Below are positions 33,330 through 44,981 of a DNA stretch of 64,000 nt, piece after piece. Source of the DNA: Ampelocalamus luodianensis (Eukaryota; Streptophyta; Magnoliopsida; Poales; Poaceae); the NCBI GenBank assembly GCA_036346255.1, contig CM070636.1, positions 22,575,539 through 22,639,538 of the forward strand. The letters are read 5' to 3'. The position numbers were made by a program, and so were the translations under genes. The notes below the pieces were generated by a model. It ran no database searches. It worked only from the letters and a program-made list of their open reading frames with translations, and was not told where the DNA came from. How positions within the stretch are numbered: position 1 is the first letter of the stretch; the number at the start of each line of letters is the position of its first letter.

Positions 33330-34194
33330 TCGATTTCACTCGATCTGAGCGAGAACCTCGGCCATGGTCAGAGGAGGCGGGAGCTCCTCAACATGATCAG
33401 AGGGCTGACCTTGACTACTTCAAGTTCTTCCAGCCATCCTGTTCCGAAGAATTTGGGTTAGCAACAAACCCGAAAACTAGACGCGAAAGATAGCAATAGA
33501 GAAGCCATCGTCTAGGGAAATGAGATATTACCCTAAGCCGAGTGCATACATAAAAATAGCAAGGAATGAGCTCCAAATAAAAGCATAAGATCCAGATCAA
33601 ACCCATAAGACATAAGATCAACTTCTTGGCACAACTAACTCGTATTAAATGAACGAGCAATCGGTTGAGACGAAAAAATTTCAGAACACCACTCAAGTCC
33701 TATCGCAGCTAAAGAGCATGGTAAAAACCATCTAGGGGTGCTTTAGGCACTATCCAACTAAGATCACATCTTAACTTTTTATTCCCATGAGTTTTAGTTG
33801 ATTTATCCTCTCATTTTTAGCCCTGACGACGATCTAGGTGCTTGCTGTCCAAAACTCATGCTTGCTGTCCAGATTTAGTGACTGCGCTTCGAGCTGAGTT
33901 TTCCAACCCCAAATGCTTCTAATCTCCTTCAAAGGACAGCCAACACTACATATTTTCAACTCTCATTATTCCCCAAAACCGATTTTAAATGGTAATCAAC
34001 TATCTTTTGGAAGAAGATGAGAGGAAATCAACTTTTCGAAACTCAATAAGATCAAGGTGAGATAAGCAATCTATGATAGGTAAGGAATAAAATCTAAGAA
34101 CTTACTTAAGATTTTATAAATCATTTGATACTTTGAAACTACATTTTTCAAAATATCCTAAAGACGACCAAGCTAGGGATTTCTATGGTCAGTA
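33330..34194 (-). other. G3 leader between PBS and gag
   Basis: This is untranslated leader of the reverse element, AT-rich, with a 93-residue frame (33415-33696) that shows no domain. Nothing else is seen. Confidence 0.5.
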
Positions 34195-34209
34195 TGACTC
34201 TGATACTAA
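34195..34209 (-). other. G3 primer-binding site
   Basis: In reverse the sequence is TTAGTATCAGAGTCA, a two-mismatch version of the TGGTATCAGAGC site that pairs with initiator-Met tRNA. It is four bases from the 5' LTR end. Confidence 0.65.
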
Positions 34210-34213
34210 GCTT

Positions 34214-37200
34214 TGTGGGAGCCGCCGACTATTTGGCTCGTAATACTTAACCATCCATTGGTCCTAGCATTACAAACCAAATATCCCACCCTCGATGTAT
34301 TGTATACCTCCTAGGAGCGGTATACACACACCGTTCACAAAACAATATCAATATCAATATCAATGCCATACAACAATATTTCATTACCGTAATCATAAAA
34401 GGTTACAACAAAATCATCATAACTTCAGTTTCATACATACGGTCGACCGACCAAATAGCTATAATAAAAGTACTAAGAGTTGCAGCGAAAACATAGCCAT
34501 AAGATGGCACCAAAAGAAAAGCCGACCGGTTTGCCCTTACCCACAAGGTAACCTGACCAGAAACCTCCAAGCTAGTCATCTTACACAAAGTCGGTCTCAC
34601 AATAGTCGATCCCTTGGGGATCAATCTCCTCTGCAACAATTAAGCAATGCAACTGAGTACGGAAACGTATTCGCAAGACTTACGAATAGCAAACCTATAC
34701 ATAGCTACATGCAAGCTGAATCAAAGAGAAGGCTATAGGTTCCATTTTCAGCACAAAGCAATATTTCATTTGCAATAGTGTAATAGATTGAAGGAAATTT
34801 AACAATTCTGTTTTATTTGTTCAAATTACAGCGACACAATAATTATAAGAATAAATAATATCATGGAGGTGACTTCTCAACAGCCACCATAACATAGCAC
34901 GAATTACCCATTCGTACCACCCAAAATCAAGTTTTATCGAAAATGTTATAGTTTAATTCTTACAGGGCATATCCAAGCGTGTCCATAACCTAGGACGAGG
35001 CTATTCGAATAGTTTATACCCTGTAGGGGTGTACAACTTTACCCACATGGCAGACCGTCTTTTCACCATGCAATAGAGCACACTTCCTTAGGTATGCTGG
35101 CAAGGCTAAGTTCTACTAGACGTTTTCCAACATTATGTATTAACTATGAGTCGCCCGTATGGAATGGAAACCCCATATGTTATGTCAGAGTCATTGTAAG
35201 GCCTCAGTCAACTACCCCTCGGGGTAAAACCTCAGACAACTACAATGCTCCTCGGAGTGGAGAACCTAGACAGGAACCCACCCCCGTACACACAATAACA
35301 CAACACACTCCTTTTCACACACAACACACACAACCTCCTACGACTTGGAGCTAACACACGCTAAAGTACTAAGTCAAGAAGTTCCTTGTTGACTCGGGCA
35401 CCAAGTACACACCCAAAAGCACACCATCTTACCAATGTGCCCAAGTCTAAATTATTTTGTTTTCAGTTTTAGTTTTCTCAAATACAATACATACATGAGT
35501 ACCCCGACTCAAATATTTATAGTGATGAATCATGACCATCGCCGAGGCGATGAACCCCAAACTACCATCCTAAGTAGTGCTAAGCGACATCAACTCGCAT
35601 ACTAAATATAATGTGACTAGAGCCCATCCATCGAGCTCTAAATCACAGTGAATATATACCTAGGCTCAGTAGTAGAGGATGGATGTTTACCTACAGTTCA
35701 TGTATCTATTAGGCTTACTATCGAGAAAATACTTGTTAACATAGCGTGCGTACATACATTTGAAATTAAAATATTAGCATGCAAACATAATAGGATCAAC
35801 GTGCTTCAAAGGAAAAAATGCTTGCCTTGCTAGAGAAAACTCTCTTGCTGCAGAGGATCACTCTCGTATTCAATAGAATCGTCGGAACCTATCGAAAGAA
35901 TCGAGAAGAAACAATAAGAACGAATAACACCGAAAATACTAAAAAATTCAAATTCATCCAAAAATCATGAAATTTACACAAAAGGTAGAGCATGATTTTA
36001 AATGAATTTATCAACAAGAATCAATCGATTTGGATGTTGCATGCAAAAGCTATGGCCAAAACAAAATCAGCTTTTAAATAAAATGCTGAAAAATTCATCT
36101 CGGTTCATGCAAAAAATTTCCAGAGAGTTGGTGAACATGAAAACTTAATGGTAGACAGAGCATGACATTCTATGAACAACAAAAATTGGTTCACTTCATT
36201 TGGAGTTAAAATGAATTTCTTGTGATTTTTTAAAGTCATAAAAGTATTGCGCAAATCATATGCAAAACAAGATTTCCAGAGGTAGTAACATACCCAAAAC
36301 CTATTCTACATTAAAGTACAGTAGCGGAGGATTCCAACAAGCTTGGGTTTACTCAAGAGGGCGTGCGGTGATGCAGACGAGGCAGCAAAACCAGGGGCGT
36401 TTGATCCAAATCGGTGGGCAGAGCTGTTGGGTAATCATGGAGCGACCATGGCGTGCACTCGGCACTAGCGAGGGCGCAGATGCCGGGTGGAGACGATGAC
36501 CTGCGGCTGAGGTCCACCAGCCAGTGACACAGGTGAGGAGGGCTGGGTCAGTTTAGGTGACTGGGTTGGGTCGAGACAAAGTGATTCGGGTCAGAAGTGC
36601 CTGGGCGAGCCTGGCTAGATGGTTTCGGTCGGATCTGGTTCAAGTCGAGGCAGACCTGGTTGTAACCGAGTCAGACCTGGTCATACACGAATAGAGCTGG
36701 TCATAACCGAGTAGGAACAAAACTGGTCGTAACCGAGTACCTGGTCGTAGACGAGTTAGACCTAGTCGTAGACAAGTAACTGGTCGTAGACGAGTTAGTA
36801 CTTGCAGATGAGCAATACTCGAAGGATGAGACGTACTCGAAGGGAACAGTACTCGTGAATGAACAGTACTGGTCGTAGATAAACAGTACCCATAGATTAA
36901 CAGTGCTGGTCAAAGATGAACAGTTCTGGTAGATGAACAATACTGGCCGTAGATGAACAGTACTCGTAGATGAACAGAACTGGTCAGAGATGAACAGTAC
37001 TCGTAGATGAATAGTATTGATCGAAGATGAACAATACTAGTCATAGACCACCATGGTCGAAGATCGCCGTGGTCGTAGAACAGAGCTAAGCTGAGTTTTT
37101 GGAAATAAGACTGAGATGGCTTGCAAATTTTTAGAGAGAGTTTCATAGCTCCAAAAATTCTAAATTTTTTACAGGAAGTTAGTAACTCCAAGAACAACCT

Positions 37201-37589
37201 TAAATAAATTTTCCAGAGTTTTTCATGCAATGCATTTCCTTCTAGAAATGTTACAAGGTTATGTTCTAGGGTTTGACCAAGGATCAAGCTGGTTTGACTA
37301 TCCCCTCATGAATAGCAAATAAAATCTAAAAAATATAAAAAATTTTAGAGGAGTCACTAAGAAGTTCCAGAACCTAGGAAAAATAATTCCAGAGGATGAT
37401 CACAAGATTTGTTTTAAAAGTCTTCAAGGATTATGCTTCTGGTCAATTGAAGCATTAAGTCTTTGAAATTAACAAAACCTTTGAAAGAAATTCCAGAACA
37501 TTCAAATAACAACATGATGCAACAAAAGTTTTAATTTTCTACTTATTTTTATATATTTGAAATACAAACCCAAGTTTGGGATGTTATAG
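34214..37589 (-). repeat. G3 5' LTR
   Basis: The LTR is 3,376 bp. Its inner end is TGTGGGAGC (plus strand, 34214) and its outer end is at 37589 next to the GGTGT duplication. It holds the palindrome-hairpin module at 34989-35012. The part from about 36350 to 37589 (the LTR start) does not match the 3' LTR. This part includes an imperfect short tandem array at 36620-37060. Confidence 0.8.
36620..37060. repeat. Short-unit tandem array in G3 5' LTR
   Basis: Variants of GATGAACAGTACTCGTA and CTGGTCGTAGACGAGT repeat about 20 times with irregular length. The 3' LTR has only a few 'ggtcgtaga' words at 25440-25550, so the array expanded or was gained in one LTR. It lies at the U3 side, where enhancers usually sit. 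Confidence 0.75.
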
Positions 37590-37994
37590 GTGTCATGTCT
37601 TCATCCTGCAATAAAATATGAATTTTAATAAGGGCTGAAACCCTAGCCATCCGTCAACCATCACAAGAACTAGAGGAATCAACAATTAATTTTCACACAC
37701 GGTAATCAGAGAGGCAGCAAACCTTATAGATGTGCCAAGGCCAAGTGGTACCATGAACAGCAGAGAAGTAGTGTTGATGCTGCAAAAACTAATCAATCTT
37801 CAGATAACTAATAATAATAAAATACAAGGAAAATCTAAATAAACATGCATACATCAAGTCTCTAATCAATTACCATATCGACAAGATTGAAGTTTCAAGC
37901 TTAGGATTTGGCAAAATTTCAGAGAGCAGTACGAGCAGTTCAAACGACCACCACTCCAAGTTGCAGCAAACGAATTAGTCAAAAACTCAAACTA

Positions 37995-38258
37995 CTAAGC
38001 CATCAATCCCATCAAAATACATGCAAATAACTCAAAATTGCCACACCAAACCATCATGGCCGACGGCACAACGAGATTCACAAACTGACACAGCCTGCAG
38101 AATGCCTCCCTAGAAAACCCAGTCCATGTCCTCTCGCAAGTGCTTGAGAGCCTCACGTAGAGTGCAAGGATGACCAAGTTGGTGTAGTACGAAACAGTGG
38201 TGCTCAACGCAGCACCATGGCTCCCCATGTCGGCCTTGTACACCAGCGCCCAGCACAC
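37995..38258 (-). pseudogene. MATE transporter fragment captured by CACTA
   Basis: The minus frame of 87 residues reads CWALVYKADMGSHGAALS, VILALYVRLSSTCERTWTGF, SREAF, then FVNLVVPSAMMV and FELFACILMGL. This order (hydrophobic helix, cytosolic loop with C-x-x-T-W-x-G-F-S, next helix with P-S-A-M-M) is that of plant MATE/DTX efflux proteins, which export metabolites with proton or sodium antiport across membranes. Only about one sixth of a full MATE protein (near 480-500 residues) is present. It is within the CACTA interior, between G3 and the right subterminal repeats, so it looks like a captured host gene piece. It has an ATG but no intact gene structure. Confidence 0.75.
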
Positions 38259-38880
38259 GAACTAGAGGCATCAAGGAAGAGAGGGGAGGGGATCGAATGG
38301 GGGATATCACCGGCGATGAAGGAGAGGCGCGCGGCAGCGTCACTGTTGTGTCATAACGGTGACACTGCACAAGACACTCTTACGACTAGAATTTCTTCTG
38401 CAGTGAACCATGGCGTCGCAACCGGAGGTGGAGGAGTTCACGACGGTAGTCGGCATCGTCAGGGGACAGGGCGCTTCGATCGGTTTGGGGGAGGCGGCGC
38501 CGCTTCGGTTTGGGGGAGAAACTTCCTCATCTAGAGTAGTTGAAGACTAGTGGGTAGGCAGTATATATAAGGGGGTTTGGGTAGTGGAACTGATCTGGAG
38601 TAGTTGAGAGGTCGTGGCGCCCCTTCGGTTTGAATAAAGGGGGCGACCAAATCTAGAGGGATATAAGGGGGTGGTGAAATATCACAGACAGTTAGTAATG
38701 CAAACCGTCTGTGATGTTTAGTAATATCATAGACGGTTCATGGTTTTCAACATGAACCGTCTGTGATATTACCTCTTCACAGACGGTTTTTAGAGCAGCC
38801 AGTAACACAGATGGTCGCTAAACCAAAACTGTCTATGATTCTACGATGAGACGTCCAGTATTAGCCTTTTTGTAGTAGTG

Positions 38881-39022
38881 CATGGACACGGTCTAGACTT
38901 AATTGAGTTCGAGTACAGCGTTTCGGCCGGAGCATGTTTGATTCAGCTGATTGGGTAGTGGCCAGCCCTTCAGGTTGTTGGAGTTGTTGTGTCGCTGATG
39001 CACAAGTGTTTCGACTGAAAAC
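38881..39022. repeat. L2 segment between CACTA and G4
   Basis: This short piece of the older element L2 contains TTTCGGCCGGAGC and similar words found in the other L2 pieces. There is no gene. Confidence 0.55.
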
Positions 39023-39027
39023 AGTGG

Positions 39028-41298
39028 TGTAACACCCCAACTCAGAACGAGCCTGGAATGCTACCAAAACTAATTACAACTAGAACAAGTTTACAAATTT
39101 TTCGACAGAATCTCCTTTGTATAACCAATAATAATAAGTTTCTAACAAGTAAACATAGCATTTATCAATAATTTCATAATCCAACTCATCCATGCATAAA
39201 AGACATTCATCTGAATGTAATCAAATAACATCATTCTCACAACCGTAACTATTCCATCAATCAGAATCATAAAACCACCATGAGTGTCTCTCAAAGAATC
39301 TATTTATTCTTGTGTGAAACTAAAGTAACAAATGTATTAATGATGTGAGGTAGTGTGTGCTTTCAATCATCTACTCCCGCCCATGCATGACGTCTTTACC
39401 GTAAGTACCTATATCAAAACAAAGCAAGGGTGAGCCATAGGACTCGACAAGTATCAACAAGGTTACATGATCATAAGGACAACATAGTATAAACATCTTT
39501 GGCCAACATCATTCATAGCATTACAAAATATCAAAGAAAATGCAATGATAATGCTATGCACTATTTGTTCTTTATCTCTTTACGCATTTTACCGTAATGC
39601 GGGTATTCATCCGTCAATGGATACCCATGCACGTGCCCTCTCACACGGGACCAAGACCTATACATCAACTTGTATAGGGACCTTTGCCGTCATCAAAATG
39701 TTGGGGACCTCAGATGTATTGCCCACATTCATAAATGTGGGGACCTCAAGCTGTCATTGCTCGACAGGGGACCTCAACTCAATCACTTGGTCACCACGAC
39801 CAAGTTTCATATGCTCAAAATATGCATGAATATAACATCTATTCCTTCTCATTCAACGATTTTCAATATAAACTTTAATCATGTAAACGGTAGCATTATC
39901 AAATAACCACAGTCATAATATGCAATCATCATCATCTCTAGGGACATCCCAACGTTACTTCCACATGACAACAATAACAATTCACAACTCAATCATGACA
40001 TACAACAGAAATTTCATTTAACCCGAATACTTGCCTCAACGTGCATTTAAAACGGCGGACGCGTAGTGGGTGCTGCCTTTGGGATCTCGCTGCCACTGGA
40101 CAAGAATATAACCCCAAACTAAGACTAGCATAATGGACCAAAATCATACATAACATCACAATTGAAAATCGCTAACTTTTAACATTTCTAACTTTTCTAA
40201 TTTTCTTGCGATCGCCCACTGCAGACAGCAGAATTCAAAAATTCATAACTTTCTGCTCGGGAGTCCAAATAGGATGATCTTGGACTTTCTGGAAAGATAA
40301 TTGAATTGCCTAAATAAACCTAGTTGGGGTGACCCTCTGATTCGGCCATCTTCTATCCCTACCAATCCATTTAATCAGAGCAAACATTTCCCGTCGGGTT
40401 TCTGGACAGCGACATAGAAACTATCATAACTTTCTCTACGTTCGTCCAAATTTAGTGATCTTTAGTTTTCCTGAAAGCTAAGAGGATTAGCCTCATTTTT
40501 CGTTATGGTGAGACCCTCTGGAAACTCCTCTAACCATGTGTTTAGGTCAGGTTAATTAGCCTCTGTCCAATCTGTCACCCACCAGAAACCTACTAACACT
40601 AGAAAAATCATAACTTTGGCTACCGAAGTCCAAACGACTTGATTCTTGTCGGCAATGAAAGGTAACTACGATATCTACAACTTTCTAGGAGACACCCAGA
40701 CCCAAATCTGCCCATAACCTAATAAAAAACAACGATCTTCACTGCTGCAGAATACCGACGAACTGGCACCCGAAAATGAAACAACTAGAAAAGACCTAAA
40801 ACAAAGAACCACGGGTTACCCTTGCCGAAGCGACGAGAGCACGCAGCGGGATGACGACCACCACGCTCCGCTGCGAATCCTTCTTCTCCTCTTCTTTCTT
40901 CTTTCTTTCTCTTCCCTTCTCTTCTCCTTTTTCTTCCCTTTTCTCCTCCTTCTTGGCCGGCCACCCAAGGGGATCTTCTTCCTCCTTCTTGGACAGCAAC
41001 AATGGGGGAAAAGGAGGGGTGCAAGGAGGGTGGAAGGGGAGGTGGAGAGGTGGGGAGAGGGGAGAGAGGGAGAGGGGCGCGCAAGGGATGGAGGGGGCTG
41101 AATCGGCTAGGGTTTGGGGAGAGGAAAGGGTGCCCCCTCCCCTTGGCCGGCCAAGCCTCATGGGCCTTGGCCCAGGCCCAGGTTGCCGTAAACTGACAAT
41201 TTCCCCCTCAAAATCCTGGTTTAACAAGTTACTTAAGGTCTTTGCTCATGAATACTAAAACTACTCTCACAACAACCGACTTTTCGCTGAATATTACA
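39028..41298 (-). repeat. G4 3' LTR
   Basis: At 2,271 bp it pairs with 46179-48438. Differences cluster as one-base indels near CG and homopolymers; tracts such as about 40085-40830 are almost identical to the partner. The GA/TC-rich stretch 40870-41150 opens frames on both strands (up to 143 residues) that are compositional. Confidence 0.9.
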
Positions 41299-41313
41299 TT
41301 CTACCTCCCTTAA
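41299..41313 (-). other. G4 polypurine tract
   Basis: In reverse the sequence is TTTAAGGGAGGTAGAA, directly abutting the 3' LTR start (TGTAATATTC). It primes plus-strand DNA synthesis in LTR elements. Confidence 0.75.
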
Positions 41314-41389
41314 ACAGAATTCGACCTCGAATTCTAAACGCTAAGACACGGAGAAACTGGAAGAAACTTAGCAATCGAGAATACACACC

Positions 41390-42560
41390 AAGTGAATAAT
41401 TCGGATACACTTCGCGCATGCAGATTCCAATTCCCAAGTAGCTTCCCGTTCACTGCTGCGACCAAAGTATCTTTACATACTTCAAGGTCTTATTCCTTAG
41501 TGCCTTCTCGATCTTTCTAAAATTCTCACCGGCTTGGACTCGAAGGACAGATCTTGTTCAATGGTTAAAGGTTCCAAAGAAATGTGATGTTCGGATCTTG
41601 CAAGTACTTCCTTAACATGGAGACATGAAACACGTTGTGTACACCCTCATGGACTCGGGAGGTCCGGTCGGTATGCCAACTTCCCAATCCGGGCAGGGAT
41701 CGAGAAAGGGCCAATGTACCTCGGGCTAAGCTTCCTTTGGTACCAAATCTCACTACTCCTTTTGTGGGTGACACCCTCGAGAGTACTTGATCACCCACTT
41801 CAAATTCTAAGTCCCTCCGTCTTACATCCGCATAGCTTTTCATGCGCTCTGAGCTGCTAATAAGTTCGCCTCACCAAGGCCACTCGTTCCACCGTCTTTT
41901 GTACCCAATCCGGCCTAGAATCGCCTTCTCACCCACACTTCCAGCAGAGGGGTGATCTACACTACGCCCATACAAAACCTCAAACGGAGCGGCCTTTATG
42001 CTAGAGTGATAATCGTTATTATAAGCAAATTCGCCAAAGGCAATCGATCTTCCCAACTTCCCTTCCAAGATAAGACACGTGCTCTCAACATATCCTCCAA
42101 TGTCTGAATTGTACGCTCTGTTTGTCCATCTGTCTGTGGATGGAAAGCGGTACTCAAACGAAGTTGCGTGCCCAAAGCATTCTGCAAACTCTCCCAAAAC
42201 TTGGATACAAACTTAGCATCCCCGCGAAATGATTGTCTTTGGCACTCCATGCGCCTCACAATCTCACGTACATAGATAGGGGCCAAATCACTAGCTGAGT
42301 TCGTCGAACGGACAGGAATAAAATGTGCAGACTTGCTGAATCGGTCCACTATAACCCAAATTGCATCCTTACCTCGCGGCGCGAGGCAAACAAGAACAAC
42401 AAAATCCATAGAGATATCATCCCATGGCCATTGGGGTACCTCCAAAGGTGCAATAATCCCGCAGACGTTTATGTTCACCTTCACCGACAAACACCACAAG
42501 AGGCTACATAATTAGCAATGTCCACCTTCATTCTTTTCCACGAAATTCGCTTCAAATCAC
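41390..42560 (-). pseudogene. G4 integrase and decayed chromodomain
   Basis: The integrase core reads DAIWVIVDRFSKSAHFIPV (first Asp, near 42380), FRGDAKFVSKFWESLQ (second Asp region) and FHPQTDGQTERTIQTLEDMLRA (Glu, near 42130). Then come LPLANLLI and APFEVLYGR in shifted frames. The tail (41843-41565) has the linker PTKGVVRFGTKGSLA and VHNVFHVSMLRKY. Further down, 41390-41560 reads LEPLTIEQDLSFE and, across frames, REATWELESA, the end of a chromodomain, which directs chromovirus integration to marked chromatin. At least five frameshifts occur, so no full protein is possible as written. Confidence 0.85.
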
Positions 42561-42599
42561 GGTACATCTTCGTCTCTCTGGATGAACAATTATACGAGT

Positions 42600-43930
42600 G
42601 CGATGTGCCTCCTTTAAGATGTCATCCTTAACTCCTGCTTTCTGTGGCACACATAATCGTCCCTTGAATCGCAATGCTCCACACCCATCCAAACTGAAAT
42701 TCCTTCCTTTCCTGTGTCCAAACGCTTCGACCCTCTGCAAAAATGGGTCATTTCTTTGCGCTTCTTGTACTTGCTTTGTGGAATGGTGACCCCAAAATCA
42801 GTGTGTCTCGGCATGAGCGATCCTCGCATAGCAATACGATATCTCCATGCGGTCAAAATCCGCAATAAGACAATCCAAAGTAGCGGTGTCGCCTTGCGAC
42901 TAAGAGCATCGACCACCACGTTAGCTTTGCCAGATGATATTGATTGTGAGATCATAATCTTTGATCACTCTAACCATCTTCGCTGTCTTAGATTCAAATC
43001 CCTCTGTAAAATGTACTTAAGACTCTTGTGATCGGTAAAGATATCACAAGATTCGCCATAAAGATAATGCCTCCAAAGCTTCAAGGCGAACACTCTGCAG
43101 CCAATTCTAAATCATGAGTTGGATAATGCTCTCATGCTTCTTGGTTGTCTAGACGCATAAGCCGAGAACCTTCCCGTCCGCATGAGCACACAACCCAAAC
43201 CAACTCGAGATGCATCGAGTACACGTGAATCGCCTCGTGCTCGGGAATAGTAAGAACCGGGCGATCACCAACTTTTCCTTCAAAGTCCAAAACCGTGCTC
43301 ACAATCATCGTCCCACAAAACTTCACATCTTTCTCGAGTGAGCTCGGACAACGGCTTTGCAATGATGGAGAAATCTTGCACAAAACGCCGGTAATAGCTC
43401 ATCATACCCGAAAACTTCTCACTTCCTTGACATTGGTCGGTCTTGCCCATTCAACCACCGTGGAAATTTTCCCTGGATCGATGATATACCTTTATCATTG
43501 ATAATATGCCCCAAAATCCCACTTGGACATCCGAACTCGCACTTTTGAACTTGGCATAGAACCTATTTTCTCTTAGTGTTTCCAACACCAACCTCGGATG
43601 ACGCTCATGATCCACTTGGTCTTTGAATAGATCAAAATATCATCAATAAAAACTACGACAAAATCATCCGGATACTCATGCGTTATCCTGTTCATAGTTT
43701 CCATAAAAGCAGCGGGGCATTTGTTAGTCCAAAAGACATAACTTTGAACTCAAAGTGCCCATACCTTGTGGAGAACGCCGTTTTCTCAATATCCTCCTCT
43801 CGACCGAATTTGGTTGTAACTTTGTCAAGATCTATCTTTGAAAACACCTTTGCCCCTCTCAACCGATCAAATAAGTCTTCAATGCGAGGCAAAGGATATT
43901 TATTCTTGATGGTCACCGGTTAAGAGCACG
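42600..43930 (-). pseudogene. G4 reverse transcriptase and RNase H
   Basis: The RT region shows KNKYPLPRIEDLFDRLRGAKVFSKIDL, EKTAFSTRYGHFEFKVMSFGLTNAP and, in another frame, the catalytic DDFVVVFIDDILIYS at about 43625-43670. RNase H and the connecting region follow in broken frames (43380-42960, with GKANVVVDALSRKA near 42930). The zinc-binding integrase start (VPQKAGVKDDILKEAH) is near 42650. Frameshifts often fall at G or C runs or CG. The gene copies RNA to DNA in the particle; this copy is inactive as read. Confidence 0.85.
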
Positions 43931-44327
43931 ATAATCGATACACATACGCCAACTACCATCCTTCTTCTTGGTAAACAATACCGAGCTCCCACGGAGACAC
44001 ACTAGGTCGAATAAGATCTTTCGCTTTAGATCATCCAACTGTTTCTTTAATTCCTCCCGAATGGGCGCGCGACGATGCGGGGTCATGGAAACCGGTTGAG
44101 CTCGGTATCAAATCAATCCAAACTCCACGGGACGAGGAGGGGGCATCCACAGCAACTCTGCTGAAAAACATCTAAGAACTCCCGAACCACGGAACTAACT
44201 CAAAGCCAAAGAAGAACTTGGCTTCCCAATTAGAGACAAAAGAAATCCACTCTTCGCAATTCGGCTCTGGAAACAGACTAGCCAACACGCAAAGGGAGTA
44301 GGAAGGGCACCACCACGAAAAACCACC

Positions 44328-44981
44328 TCATGACCGGAAGGTGCCAGTGAGTTCTTGTCTTCCAAAAGCATGATATAATCGCTCGAAAACTATGCAACCA
44401 GTCCATACCCAAAATAACATCAAATGGCTCCATTTTGGGACCATTAAATTAGCAATGAAATCTTCCCCATCCAATGAGATCACACAACCCGGACTGACTG
44501 TGGAGCTAGCAAGAATTCCACCAGGAGAATTGACTACAACTGACTGAGATAAAGACTGCATACTCAAATTGGCCCGACTAGCAAACTCTAAAGATACAAA
44601 AGAGAAAGTAGCTCCTGAATCAAAAAGAACATAAGCCTCCACTGAGTCCACTAAGAGCGTACCTGTCACCACATCAGGACGACCTGCCGACTCTGCCGTC
44701 GGCATGGCATAGGAAACTGCTGCTACTGCTGGTGCGGTAGGAACTCTGACACCCTGAGAAGGGGGCGCGGCAACTGCAGGAGGTGCTGAAGGCACTGGTG
44801 GCCAAAAGTACCCCGGCGGCGGCATCCCTCCAGGATGCTGAAAATAGGGCGGAGGCTGACCCCAAGACTGAGTAGGTGTGGCTGCTAACATCTGAACTGA
44901 CCCTCGCGAAGACGCCGCCGCTCGTGCCGACGCCGGTACGGTTCCCATTTGATATCTTGGCGGGATTCGCCGACAAACCAA
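44328..44981 (-). CDS. G4 aspartic protease region
   Basis: A clean open frame of 217 residues starts in the gag-protease linker, rich in P and A (PPPYFQHPGGMPPPGYFWPP). It contains the retropepsin core VEAYVLFDSGATFSFVS (catalytic DSGAT) and VISLDGEDFIANLMV. Retropepsins act as dimers to cut the polyprotein. The upstream gag lies in other frames. The family motif ILGMDWL after the flap is shifted out of frame at about 44400, so the domain end is damaged. Confidence 0.75.
   Translation of the reverse strand: MVCRRIPPRYQMGTVPASARAAASSRGSVQMLAATPTQSWGQPPPYFQHPGGMPPPGYFWPPVPSAPPAVAAPPSQGVRVPTAPAVAAVSYAMPTAESAGRPDVVTGTLLVDSVEAYVLFDSGATFSFVSLEFASRANLSMQSLSQSVVVNSPGGILASSTVSPGCVISLDGEDFIANLMVPKWSHLMLFWVWTGCIVFERLYHAFGRQELTGTFRS

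Larger units (their letters stand above)
23147..37589 (-). mobile_element. Gypsy G3, reverse, TSD GGTGT
   Basis: GGTGT occurs at 23142-23146 and 37590-37594. The plus-strand left end is TGTGAGAGC; the right end is ...GATGTTATA where a CA to TA change is likely. Order on the minus strand: 5' LTR 34214-37589, PBS 34195-34209, gag 33329-32541, gag-RT fusion, RT split by a solo LTR, RNase H, integrase, 3' LTR. Total 14,443 bp, or 10,871 bp without the solo LTR and its duplicated flank. Protease is deleted. The pol order with integrase last is Ty3/gypsy; the integrase tail resembles chromovirus pol but the chromodomain is missing. Confidence 0.9.
22853..38880. mobile_element. CACTA transposon (Pack-CACTA) carrying G3
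   Basis: The right end is TTTTTGTAGTAGTG at 38867-38880. The left end, ACTACTACAGAAAA from 22854, is the matching terminal repeat with the first C changed to T. Subterminal TCACAGACGGTT-type repeats lie at 22867-23075 and 38690-38870. Without the gypsy G3 it would be about 1.6 kb and has no transposase, so it is non-autonomous. Its interior (37595-38690) holds a MATE transporter fragment. The 3-bp flanks (CTC left, CAT right) do not match, so the target duplication is not confirmed. Confidence 0.85.

Noticed and set aside
36620..37060. CRISPR-like array
   Set aside because: Units are short, irregular and without unique spacers; this is an LTR tandem expansion in a plant genome.
22853..38880. 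CACTA target-site duplication
   Set aside because: The 3-bp flanks are CTC and CAT; I could not support a duplication, so the left border rests on the terminal repeat only.
40785..41258. Frames of 99-143 residues rich in K, E, R or S, F, L
   Set aside because: They come from the TTC/CTT-GAA-rich part of the G4 LTR and recur at 47922-48328 in the other LTR; not genes.
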